Assembly: GCA_003508835.1 (NCBI GenBank)
Contig: PUFA01000203.1
Span: 2,572,501-2,636,500, forward strand
Source of the DNA: Eonycteris spelaea
Taxonomy: Eukaryota; Chordata; Mammalia; Chiroptera; Pteropodidae
Direction: 5' to 3'
Length of the DNA stretch: 64,000 nt
The notes beneath the pieces were generated by a model that was not told the origin of the DNA, did not search any database, and worked only from the letters and a program-made list of their open reading frames with translations. The position numbers were made by a program, and so were the translations under genes. Positions 37,228-48,399 of this stretch are shown piece by piece (positions within the stretch are counted from its first letter, which is position 1; every line of letters starts with the position of its first letter).

Positions 37228-37815
37228 ATGGCCAGGCCTCTGGAGCAGGCGGTGGCTGCCATCGTGGGCACCTTCCAGGAGTATGCGGGCCGCCGCGGGG
37301 ACAGGCACAGGCTCTGCCAGGCGGAGCTGAAGGAGCTGCTGCAGAAGGAGCTGCCCACCTGGACCCCGGTGAGCACCGGCGCGGCCGCCCTGCGGGGAGC
37401 CGGGCCCAGGCCCTGCAAGGAGTGCCTGGGACCAGCTCGGAGCAGAGCACAGAGCATGGCAGAGGGGGCGAGGCCAGCCCCCGGGGAGGGGGCCCCTCAT
37501 CACCCCCGCGCTGTGCAGGGGGCAGGCACTCAGCAGCCTGAGGGTGGGCTTGGGCGGGGCGCCAGGCGTGGGGGCAGGGAGCAGCCCTCTGGCCCTCCTC
37601 GACCTGCCCCTCCGTCGCCCCCTCCCCCACAGATGGAGTTTCGGGAGGCTGACTACAGTAAGTTCCTGAGTGTTCTGGACGCCGACAAGGACGGCGAGGT
37701 GGACTTTGTGGAGTACGCCCGTGCGCTCGCCTGCCTCTGCACCTACTGCCACAGCTACTTCAAGGACTGCGGCCCCGAGCCCCCCTGCCCTCCGGAGCCC
37801 CCCTGCCCTCAGTAG
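37228..37815 (+). CDS. S100A3: S100A3, cysteine-poor with an extended tail
   Basis: Coding exons 37228-37368 and 37633-37815 give 107 residues; human S100A3 has 101. S100A3 is a hair-cuticle zinc- and calcium-binding protein that PAD3 citrullinates. The exon 2 acceptor is gcgacag, the donor gtgagc and the exon 3 acceptor cccacag, all phase 0. Residues 1-47 hold the first EF-hand; residues 63-74 are the loop DADKDGEVDFVE. The zinc-site residues C83, C86, H87 and C93 and the PAD3-relevant Arg51 are present. There are seven cysteines (30, 81, 83, 86, 93, 99, 105) against ten in human as I recall: positions 14, 23, 53 and 68 are replaced by G, R, A and G. The tail repeats EPPCPP/EPPCPQ through an 18-bp duplication. 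The frame is intact. Its neighbours are S100A2 and S100A4. Confidence 0.96.
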   Translation: MARPLEQAVAAIVGTFQEYAGRRGDRHRLCQAELKELLQKELPTWTPVSTGAAALRGAGPRPCKECLGPARSRAQSMAEGARPAPGEGAPHHPRAVQGAGTQQPEGGLGRGARRGGREQPSGPPRPAPPSPPPPQMEFREADYSKFLSVLDADKDGEVDFVEYARALACLCTYCHSYFKDCGPEPPCPPEPPCPQ

Positions 37816-38116
37816 CCTCTGCTCCAGCGGGCAGCGGGCTGCTCAGGACGGCGCCACCTCCACCCCAGGCGGTCCTGAGCAGCGGCCACCCCCACACCGC
37901 CGCCCTCCTCGTCTGGACTCTCCCAGGCTTGCCCCTGAAAGCTTCGCCTGTGTTGCCCGTGAGGAGGGGGCACGGGACCTGTCCCAGGGATGCCAGCTCG
38001 TGACATGCAGAGCAGCCCCTCGCCACCTCCCTGCTATGGCCCGTGATGGCCGAGGCGGGGGTTGGCTCCCAGGCAGCTCAGACCCCGCGGAGCGAGGCCA
38101 CGGTGGGAAGGGCCCT

Positions 38117-38122
38117 AATAAA
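38117..38122 (+). other. S100A3 poly(A) signal AATAAA
   Basis: AATAAA lies 302 bases past the S100A3 stop and is followed by GT-rich sequence. Confidence 0.8.
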
Positions 38123-38394
38123 GAACAGGTGTCACTCTGCTTGGCCTCGTTTTTCTGAGAGGACAGTGGGAGCCCCGGGCAGGGACCGCTGGGGTGGAGG
38201 GCAGCTTCAGATCCAGCAGAAACGAAGGGTCGGCTCAGCAGGAAGGGAGGGGCCAACACAAGGCCACAACCAGGGGAGGCTGGGCCCCCCCACCCCCCAC
38301 CTCTGGGGTCTTGCAGGAGAAGCTCCTTTGGGCTGTTGATGGGGGAGAGAGAATGGCCTGAGGTTCCCGGGAGATGGAACTCAGGCCTCGTGAT

Positions 38395-38475
38395 GGGTGG
38401 GGCCGTGGGGCTGGGGCGGGGCTGCGAGGGGTGGTGGGGGGCTGTGGGTGGGGGCGGGGCTGTGGGGGCCCCAGA
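38395..38475. repeat. G-rich degenerate minisatellite
   Basis: GGGGC and GGGG tracts alternate with short tgtg or ctg spacers; ggggcggggctg occurs twice. The plus strand has many runs of three or more G and so can form G-quadruplexes. It lies about 900 bases before the S100A4 TATA box. Confidence 0.7.
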
Positions 38476-39357
38476 GCAGCACTAATTGGATTAGGGTGCC
38501 TGGGCCTGATGAGGGCGTGGTCCCAGCCAGGGAGGGAGCCTTGCGCTGGAGGGGGAGGGGGAGAGCTGAGGCAGACCCCATCCTTGGAACCACAGCCCCC
38601 TGAGGACCCTAACCCCCCACTCCTGAGCTCATGCCCCGCCCTGAGGGGTGAACCCCAAGCCTGACTCCTCCATTTTGTGCCACTGTTCCTCTACCTTTCC
38701 ACCCAGTCTCCATTCCTGACACCTCCCTAACCCTAAAATGCCCTCATGACGCCCCCCTTCACCCTCAATCCATCCCTGAGCCCCCAGGCCTGACTCCCTC
38801 TCCTCGCCCATCACTGCCTTGCCCAGGGCCTTTCTCTGCTGACTAGCCCTGCTGGTCCCCGGGCCTCCGTTGGGTGTTAGCCTGTGGCCCTCAGGCCCCC
38901 AGCTCCTGCCCCTGTCCACGCCCAGAGTGCAGGAGACCCGGGGAAGGGGCAGGGTGGCATGAGCCGTCCCAGGCACTGAGCTCGGGGCCCTTCCTCGGGC
39001 AGCATCCCACCTGTCACCCACAACCTCAGGTCTGCTTCCCTGGCTGTCAGGTGGGACCACTTGCTCCCTGTGCCCACACCAGAGGCACAGACTGTCCCTG
39101 TCTCCAGCTCCCTGAAACTCAGGCCCAGCTGTGCACGCTGTGGGCGTCCACCCCACTGAGGCCCCGTCTGTGCGCCGGGCTGGCCCGTTGTTCGTGTCCG
39201 CTGCCCGGGGCAGGGAGCGAGTTCCGGGCTGGCCGGCAGAGGGGCCCTGCCCTGGCATGCACTGCATTGGCCCAGGGCGGGAGGGCTGCCCCTGCTCTCC
39301 CCCCACTTCCCCCCCACCCCCGCCCCGGTCCTCTCCATGGGCAGGGCCTGGCCAGGG

Positions 39358-39444
39358 TATAAATAGGTCAGGCTGCTGGGCTCTCCCCACTCTTCCTGTC
39401 TCCCCAACCTCTCCTCAGCGCTTCCTCTCCTCTCTCTTGGTCTG
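39358..39444 (+). promoter_or_regulatory. S100A4 TATA box and non-coding exon 1
   Basis: TATAAATA at 39358-39365 precedes a pyrimidine-rich leader (ctctcctctctcttggtctg) that ends at 39444 with a gtgagt donor. The start, about 39388, is inferred. Exon 2 begins at 40225. Confidence 0.7.
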
Positions 39445-40203
39445 GTGAGTTGTGGCTGCCTGGCACATGTGGCGTGTCAGGCTGAGGCTCGGGGCGTGGG
39501 GAAGCGAAGCCGGTGGGCTCCAGATGTGAGATTCCAGTGTGGGGGCCCGGGATGGGATGCGTGTGTGCGCGTGTGCGTGTGCAAGCCCTTGCATGTGCGA
39601 GAGAGAGGAAAACAGAAGCAGAAGCGCGTGCGGGTGGCTAGACCCGAGCTGCAGCACCTGCTGCTCCTGCCTTGGCGTGTGTGGGACCCGTCGGTGTGCA
39701 CACCGGCTCGTGTTTGCTGGGTTGCACAAGCCTGCGTGTGCACACTCGGGCGTGGGAAGAAGTACGAAGGCAGAGGCAGCCGTGGGCTTTTGTCTTGTCT
39801 GGTAGCCTCTGCCCATCGGCCTCTGCCCAGCGCCCGGCTGCCCAGCCCAGGGGAGCTGGCCACCCCTCCCTCACCACACCGGTGTCTCTGCCACCTCACC
39901 CTGCCCCACCCCACGCACGGGCTCTTTCCGCTGCTGCGGGCTCCCTGGCGGGCTGCCAGCTGCAGCCTCGCCCAGCCCTGGGTGTGGTGGGGGGGAGGAG
40001 AATGGGCAGGGCGGGGCGCTGTGGACAGATGGATGGAGGGAGGCCCGGCTTGCTGCCTGAAGCATCCCCCGCCCTGCCAGGAGCTGAGCCCCACCTTTCT
40101 GGGCTCCCCCTGTGATGAGGGCAGTGTCACCAGAGGCTCCCCAGAGGGATGGGGTTCGGTGGGGCCTTCTGAGCACAGAGCTGGGGTGGGGTGGGGAAGG
40201 TAA

Positions 40204-41267
<1,064 letters not shown>

Positions 41268-41375
41268 GGGCCCCCACGTGTGCGGGGGCGGGGCCGCCGG
41301 GGTCTTCCCCGCGGGCGGCGCACGGAGCCTCGCCATGGCTCCTCCAGACGCGCACGCACGATGCTGAGCGAGTCC

Positions 41376-41381
41376 AATAAA
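41376..41381 (+). other. S100A4 poly(A) signal AATAAA
   Basis: AATAAA lies 108 bases past the stop, followed by the GT-rich element gatgtttgggcgtcttg. Confidence 0.88.
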
Positions 41382-41510
41382 GATGTTTGGGCGTCTTGAG
41401 GCTGTTGGTCTGAGTCTTGGCGGCGTGGGGAGGGGCGGGGGTGGGGTGGGGAGGCCCGGGGCCGGCTGTGAAGAGGTCTCGCGAAGGTGGGGAGGGATGT
41501 GGGTGGCTCC

Positions 41511-41605
41511 GTGTGCGCGCGCGCGTGTGTGCATGTGTGTGCGCACGCGTGTGTGCGCGCGTGTGTGTGCGTGTGTGCGCACGCGTGTGTGTGCGTGTGT
41601 GTGTG
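41511..41605. repeat. 95-bp perfectly alternating purine-pyrimidine tract
   Basis: Every step from 41511 to 41605 alternates purine and pyrimidine, mixing GT, GC and a few AC/AT steps (for example gtgcgcacgcgtgtgtgcgc). This is the classic sequence type for Z-DNA. It starts about 130 bases after the S100A4 poly(A) signal. Confidence 0.93.
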
Positions 41606-41609
41606 ACAG

Positions 41610-43400
41610 CGCTGGCTCTGAGGGGACTGGACGCAGTAAAAGGGGCCCCAGAGGCTTGGAACGCCGGGCTGGGGGCTCTCAGCCAGGGCACTCCCTGCCG
41701 CCTCCGACTGAGGCTGGGTGGGGTGGAAGGTCCCATCTGTTCCTGGTTGAGGCCTGGGAAGGAATTCAGAGTGTGGTGGGGTGAGGGGGTGAGGTGGGGG
41801 GAAGGGCTGAGTCGGGGAGCGAGCAGCGAGGCAGCCTGGGATATGCCGGGCGCGGGTTGGTCCAGGGCCCTGGCCTCGAACTCCGGGGACGAGGGCATGG
41901 GCGTGACCCCTCCCGGCCCTGGCCAGATCAGGGAGGCGATGTGGGGGAGACTGCAGCCTGACAACGTGGTCCTTCTCCACATCCCCACTCCCGTCTCCGC
42001 CCTGAAGGCCCGATGAGATGTTATCAGACCATGGTCCTGCAGAGGGGGACCAGGGCTTGGAGGGGAGGAGTCGGGAACAGGGGCTGCAGTGGGAGTGAGC
42101 GAGATGGCGAGGGATGGTGACCACAATTTTGGAGACAGAATTACAGACATATGAGCTGATCAATAAACTTGAGATCCTCCTCCTTCCCTTCCCCCCCCCA
42201 AAAAACTATCGGGCCTGCTGCTGTTTCTCCTCAGCTTCAGGGCCGGGGTGGGGCTGAGGTGGGCTTCCGGGGCCCACCCGGGGGGCAGGGACCTTTGAGG
42301 AAGAGCTGAGTGGACGGCGGTCCAGAGGGAGGGTTTGGTCCCCTCGACCTTTCAAGCTCCCCCTGTTTCTCCTCATCGCCTTGTGTTTTCCTCTCAAGTC
42401 TCAGTGGGATAGGTGACTCAGATTTCCCTCCGCGGGTGACCACGGAGCCTCGGGTGGGATTCGGGCCAGGAAAAAGTTTAGCTCCTCCCCCTTTTCTCGC
42501 CCAAGTCTGCCTGTCATCCGCGGGGATGCCCTCCCCTGAGCCGCCTCCTGCGTCACTCTTGCCTGCCTCCGGAAACTCCTGTTGCTAGGCGACCAGTCCC
42601 TGCTGCCGGTCCTGTGGGGAGGACCCAGGCGGGGCTGCAGCGGCTGTAGGGGTGAAGCCCCCCCCCCAGTCCCCGCGTCCCGGTTGGTGGTAGAACAATG
42701 TCCGAGTTTCTCCTGACCCCTGCCTGACTCATACTGCACCTGGGACCTGCTCCCCGCAGTCGGGATCCTCTCCCCTATGACCTTCGCCGACCCCCTCCCA
42801 ACCTGGGTCTCATTCCTGGGGTCTCTAACAGTTCTTTCCCATGAAGATCAGCGAGGTTTAGAAGAAATCATTCCTCTGAAAGCTCTTTAAAAGCCTTAGG
42901 TTATGTACAGCTGAAACTTACTGGATTTGATTAGCCAGCGTCACCACAAAAAATAAACCAAACAAACGAAACACCTTAGGCTCCATTCCAGCTAATGACC
43001 TTGACCATGCCCTTGGCCAGAACCATCTTCTCCCATTGATTGTGCCTGGAGGCGAGTGAGTAGGCTTGGGGGCTGGGGGAGTGGCTGGCCCAGTGGCCTG
43101 TGGCTGGGGGAGCAGCTGGGGGCCTGGGAGGGGCCCTGGGGTTGGCCTGCACTTCTGGGGTCTCCTTTCCGAGCAGCCTGGCTTCTCCTCTTCCGCCCCG
43201 CTGACTCCTCAGGTTGCAATTCTGGTTTTTGGTGCTGGATGTATGCCACGGTGGGCTCAGGATGCCCCGACCCCTCCCCGAGGAAGGTGGCAGTGGCAGA
43301 GGGGACTTCTCCCCAGTCCTGTCTCAAGGGGCTCTGACCTCCATGTCCCTGGCTCCTTCTCATTGGCCCTGTCCCTCCCCTGGTGTCCGGGGACTGTGGA
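41610..43400. other. S100A4-S100A5 intergenic region
   Basis: No gene is seen. A short L1-like A-rich remnant lies at about 42860-42985 and a C-run at 42659-42668. The rest is GC-rich unique sequence. Confidence 0.5.
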
Positions 43401-43405
43401 GAGGG

Positions 43406-43478
43406 AATAAAGGCAGCCAGCAGGCAGGGGAGGGTGGCTGTCTCCGCGGCGTGGGTCCCCTGGCTTGCTCTTTCCTCG
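43406..43478 (+). promoter_or_regulatory. Candidate S100A5 promoter and non-coding exon 1
   Basis: An AATAAAGG motif at 43406-43413 could act as a TATA-like box. It is followed by a leader ending tttcctcg at 43478 with a gtgagg donor. The placement follows the pattern of the neighbouring genes; the motif is weak and the exon is unproven. Confidence 0.3.
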
Positions 43479-44626
43479 GTGAGGCTTCCTTCTCTGTCCC
43501 TGCTCATCTCTCTGATGGGGCGAGCCGGGTGACGGGCCAGGGGGTGACAGCTGAGGTGCCCTGCCCCAAGGAAGGCTCAGCCAGATGAGTGGGCACACAC
43601 TTTGGGAAGAGCGGACAGGGTGTCCGAAACTCTCTGTCAGCGCTTCCTGAGAAGGGGGTTCAGGGCGGGGTGGGGAAGGGAGCCAGCTGCAGCGGGTTGC
43701 TGCTGCGGGGAAGAGGGGGGGCGCCTGGGGGCCTTGCTGAGTCTCCTGGAGGCGGGGAAGCCGAGGTTTTGGGGAGGTGGCATGGGATGACAGGTCCAGC
43801 TCAGGACTCGGGGTGGGCTTCGGCTTCCTCCTGCTCGCCCAGGGCTCTGCACGGACCTACCTGCAGCCCCCAGTTCCTCGGGCGTCGCCGCCTTCCTCCC
43901 CCAGGGGGAAGTGGTTTTCGAGTCTGAGTCACGGGAGCTCCGGGGCGGGTGCGGTTGTGCTGGCAGACTGGACCCGTCCACCACAGCCCCTGGCTCCAGC
44001 TCTCAGAATGGCCCTGGAGATGTCCATAGGGCCACACCCCTTGCTGTCCCGTGGCCAGTCACGTGTGGCCTGGGGACAGGGGCCGGCTGGACAAGTCTGG
44101 TCACCTCTGCCAATTTCCTATGGAGACCGTATCCCCTGGCTCCGGCCCTTGCCCTTGCCAACCTCTGGGCTCTCTCCTTGCCCTGTCCCCCATTTCCATA
44201 ATGGGACACTCTCCGAATTCAGGACATTTGGGCTGCTGGGCTAGGGTGGGTGCCAGTGATCTGTGTGGGGCAGGGGGAAGCCTGACCTCATTCCTGCTCC
44301 ACCAGCTCTCCTGGGGGGCAGCTCGTCACCCCTCCCTCCCCCCCAACTGCTTTTCCAGCATCCCTGAGCAGGACGATGTGTGGCCTCCTTCGGGGGCTGG
44401 TCAGTTTCACTGTTCTGGCTGCTCTAAGTGCACCTTGGGTCTCACCGGAACCTGTCCTGACACATTTGGGTCCGCTCATTGGTGGGTTTCGGTCTCATCG
44501 TGGGTCTCAGTCTCTGGTTCTTGTGGGGGGGGCGCCAGGAGCTGGGCCGATGACGGGGCAGCCAAAGGTCTGGCTTTCCTGGGAGTGTGATCTGCCCCCT
44601 CCGCTCCCCCCAGGGCTGAACCTGTC

Positions 44627-46452
44627 ATGGAGACCCCTCTTGAGAAGGCCTGACCACGATGGTCACCACTTTCCACAAATACTCGGGGAGAGAGGGCAGC
44701 AAGCTGACCCTGAGCAGGAAGGAGCTGAAGGAGCTGATCAAGAAGGAGCTGTGTCTTGGTGAGGTAGGTGAACACGCCCCTCTCCCCGGAGTCCAAGTGC
44801 TCCCTGCAGGCACCTGGGGGGCGGGGCGTAAAGGAGGACCAGACACCACTGTCGGGGTCCGCAGTGGAGGATGGAGGCCTGGCCCTGCCCTGGCGTCCTC
44901 TATGCTCAGCCAGGGGCAGGATGGCCAAAGGCCACAGAGACCAAGGAAGCGGGTAGACATCTTGGGCAGGCACAGCTCCAGGCGCTGGGGCGGGGCGGGC
45001 CTCCCCGGGAAGCAGGAAGCCCATGTCAGGGTTTAGAGAGTGAGGTCGGGGGACACGTGGCGTGGAGGCCAGGCCCACGCAGCGGTGGCAGAGCCTGTGT
45101 GTGGCGTCATGGGGCGTGGCGGGCTCCAGGGGGCCCAGGTCCCCAGGTCGTAGGCACACAGCTTGAGGGCAGGGCCCCCACGTGCCCGGGGCTTCCCGCA
45201 GGGGCTGATCAGGGGCCCCAAAGCATCATTCTGCTGGTTCACGGACACAGCAAGGAAGAAGCAAAGCCGATTCTCGCCAGACGGGGCTGGTGGCGGGAGG
45301 GCACCTATGAGGCAGTGGTTATATTTTTATAGGTAAGAAAAATCAAGGCTCAGATACATCATCTGACTTGTCTAAGGCACCCAGCTAATGAGGAGCTGAA
45401 CTGGGGTAACCTCCACCCCCCCACCACACTGTTTTTTCCTTTAAAATTTGGCCCAGGTGCTTCCCCAGAGACCAGCCTCCCCGAGTGTGCCCCTGTGGGT
45501 AGGGGACCGAAGCAGATGTGGGTGTCATCAGGCCGGCTCTCTGGCCTTCCTGCCAGGCCGTGTGCATCCTGGAGTTAATGAGGGCAGAGGGAGGGGCCCC
45601 GGGGCCAGTGCAGTTAATTACAGGGGGACAGAGGCCCTGGGGAGGGCCTGGCTTCTAACGGGAGCCCAGACTGGGGACACGGATTGCATCACAGAGAGGC
45701 TGTTTCCGTCTCCGTATGTCCCTGTGCCCGGCCTCCCGTGGAGAAGCTGGAGCTGGGGCAGCGAGGGGGGCGGGCCGGGTGTCTGTGTTCTCTCCTGGCC
45801 CCCTCGGGGGCCCTGTCCCCATCCTCTCGGTGGAGCTGGGCTGGGAGCGGACGGAGCACATAGTCACACTCCAGGCACTTGTCACCGCTGGCTTCCCGCA
45901 GGCTGTCCCAGCAGGGAAGGGCGGCGGCGCCCACTGCTCCATGGAGGGACCCGGGCTCACTCTCATCTGTCCCCTGCCGGGGCAGATCTGCGGGTGGCTT
46001 GGCTCATGCTCAGTGCCATGTGTCACCAAGCCGTCACTTTGAGTGCGTTATAAAACCTCAGTTATTTGTGTGGATGGGGAGGGGAAGGGGGGCTCGTCTT
46101 GCCTCCCGCTGCCATCTGTTTAGATTCGGGCGTCAGGCCACCAAGGCCCTGCGCTGGGCGTGGGTTGGGGGAGACGGGGCAGCGAGAGGCTCGGTGCTAC
46201 TGCCCCAGCCTGGGGTCACCCCAAGGCTGCCTTCCCAGGGGGACGGCGTGGTGCTGGGGCAGGGCCAGGCGGGGTGGCCAACCTGTCCCTCTCCCCGGGC
46301 CCCCCCAGAAGATGCAGGAGAGTGGCATCGACAACCTGATGAAGAGCCTGGACAAAAACAGCGACCAGGAGATCGACTTCAAGGAGTATGCGGTGTTCCT
46401 GACCACGCTGTGCATGGCCTACAACGACTTCTTCCTGGAGGACAACAAGTGA
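44627..46452 (+). CDS. S100A5: S100A5, broken by a 1-bp deletion near the start
   Basis: Coding exons 44627-44763 and 46309-46452 (or 46312-46452) encode S100A5, a calcium-, zinc- and copper-binding S100 expressed in olfactory neurons and few other tissues. Exon 2 starts METPLEKA and then meets TGA at 44651-44653: a C is missing from the codon for Leu9 (AAGGCCTGACC where a third C is expected), so the exon is 137 bases, not 138. After that point the expected frame continues intact: [13 protein letters not shown] and onward, then the canonical loop DKNSDQEIDFKE and the end YNDFFLEDNK. The early stop in a non-last exon could trigger decay. An in-frame ATG at 44659 could give a product lacking the first helix start. 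The lesion is in a C-run, so a sequencing error is likely. The exon 3 acceptor is a tandem cagaag, with one Lys optional. Confidence 0.9.
45315..45425 (-). repeat. MIR SINE, antisense, in S100A5 intron
   Basis: Antisense MIR wording is visible (tataggtaagaaaaatcaag, gcacccagctaatgaggagc). Confidence 0.55.
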
Positions 46453-46559
46453 CCGGCTGCCCACCCCGGCCTCTGCAGCTCCTCACTGACCCTCTGCGCC
46501 CTGCGCCCTCCTCCCCACCCCAGGGGGACCCTGCTTCGGCCTTCCCTCCCCGCAAAGGA

Positions 46560-46565
46560 AATAAA
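46560..46565 (+). other. S100A5 poly(A) signal AATAAA
   Basis: AATAAA lies 107 bases past the S100A5 stop and is followed by gagtttctcgtcc. Confidence 0.85.
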
Positions 46566-46829
46566 GAGTTTCTCGTCCATGGGTCTGGAGGCTGGTTCTG
46601 AAGATGGGGGTGGGGGCAGTGGGGTCAAGGCGGAGCTGCTAGGGGGAGGGTGGGGGCAAGGCGGAGCTGCTTCCCGGGGAGGGGGTGACAGCCTCTGCGG
46701 GTCAGCGTCCTGCGCTCCCACTCCGCTTCCTGTCCTTCACTGTGCAGTCACTGAGCTGATCCCGACCTGGTTTCGCCCTGCTGGACAGCGGGGCAGCGGG
46801 CGGGCGTTTGCGGGCTTCTGAGAGCGCTG

Positions 46830-47560
46830 TGGCCATGCGGGAGGGCTGAGCGGGACGCGCTCTGAGCGCGAGCACGCGGGGGGGGGGGGCGGCTGCGGCG
46901 TGGTCCCCGCGGGCAGTGGCGGACAAGCTGGGCCGGCCTGTCACCAGCTCACGGGGGAGGCCACGCCGGCAGCCCTGGCAGGAAGGGCAAGGTGGCCGCC
47001 CCCCCCGCGGCGTCCTCCCCGGGCAGCGGGCCCCGCGCGCCAGCCCCGCTCGGCACCGACCGCTGAACCAGAGCATCCAGGCGGAAGCCAGGGGCGCGGA
47101 GGGGGCGGGGTGGGGACTGATTCCGGCTGGGGGCAGATGTTCTAGAAGCCCTTTCGATCTCGTCTCCGACCACTAGGGTTGAGCCCAAACACCCCCTGGG
47201 GGTGCCCTCTCCACCCCTTCCCCGCACTGCTCTGGCCCTCAGCCTGCGGAGGCGGGAGAGCTGGGTGGCCCGGCGGGCGTCGTGCGAAGCGGGAGGGCGT
47301 GGCACACGGGCCGGGCTGTCGCCCGGCGGGACACCTGTCGCTATGAGCAGGCCGGCGGCCCCGCGCACCCCCCACCGCTCCCCTGGGCCTCCCGCAGCGG
47401 CGGGTGAGTTCTGGCCCGCGCGGGTCTGCGCAGCTCCAGGCGGCGGGAGACGCGGGGGCGCGGCGCCCCGAGTGAGCTCTTCTGGGGTGCGGGAGGGAGT
47501 GCCCTGGGTGCGTCAGCCGCATCCGGCGCGCTGCGAGCCGCCCTCTCCGCCTTCCCCACT
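46830..47560. other. CpG-rich block (CpG island-like)
   Basis: CpG is dense over about 700 bases (for example gagcgcgagcacgcgggg near 46865 and cgcgggggcgcggcgccccg near 47450). In human, S100A6 would lie in this general position, but no S100A6 exon is found in or after the block. Frames on both strands are open because of composition and contain no known domain. Confidence 0.6.
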
Positions 47561-47979
47561 TCTCCTGGAACCGCTGGAGGGCGCGGCTCAGCGGCGGCCG
47601 AGCGGGCTCCTGAGCGTCCCTGATCCACCCTCCCCCTCAGCTCTGGTCTCTCAGCCCTAAATCTGCCCTCTCTCTCCCCCTCAAGCCCTGGGCTGTCACC
47701 CCATGTCACCTTGTGCGTGGCTGAGGCTGGGTGGTCCAAAATGGGTAGTCAAAGGGGCTTTGACTTTGGCTTTGGCTTTCCGCATAACGTCGCTTTCTTT
47801 GCCCCACCTCTTTGTCACTTGGCAATTGTGTAGCAAGCAGTGCCACCTTTCACTAGATGACGGTTTTATTTCCCACACTCAAATGACCACCCTTAATAAA
47901 CTAGAATTCATTCTTCCATAGCTCTCCACAAGAAATGTTTTTGTACCATATCAAAATGACATGACAAAAACGAGGACGT

Positions 47980-48350
47980 GGTAGATACTTCTTTCATTTT
48001 ATTTTTCTCCATTTAGAATATATCGCGAAGATCCCCTCTAGCCTACTGGGAGAGCTCGAAATCCTCCTTTTTCACAGCTGTATACTATTCCATGGCATAT
48101 AAGTACCACAATTCATCTGACTTTTCCTACCTCCCTACCCCCATTTTTTTCACTACAAGGAATGAAAATATTGCTGAATAAACATCTTTGTATGCACATT
48201 CTTAAGAACTGATGCTTTTATTTCTTTAGTACAGAATCCCAGGAGTGAATGTGCTGGGTTGGGGGCATATGCATATTTAATTTAAGTAGCTGTTGCTACA
48301 TTACTTTCCACCACAGCAATAACCATTCACAATTCCCATTAGCAGGAAAT
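47980..48350 (-). mobile_element. L1M-type 3' fragment, antisense
   Basis: Antisense L1 wording: 'ctgtatactattccatggca', 'ataagtaccacaattcatct', 'aatattgctgaataaacatc' and 'gaatcccaggagtgaatgtg', then 'accattcacaattcccatta'. It is diverged and truncated. Confidence 0.75.
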
Positions 48351-48399
48351 GAGACCAGCCTTCCTGGCATGGGCAGAATTCAGCACTACCATTGAAAAA

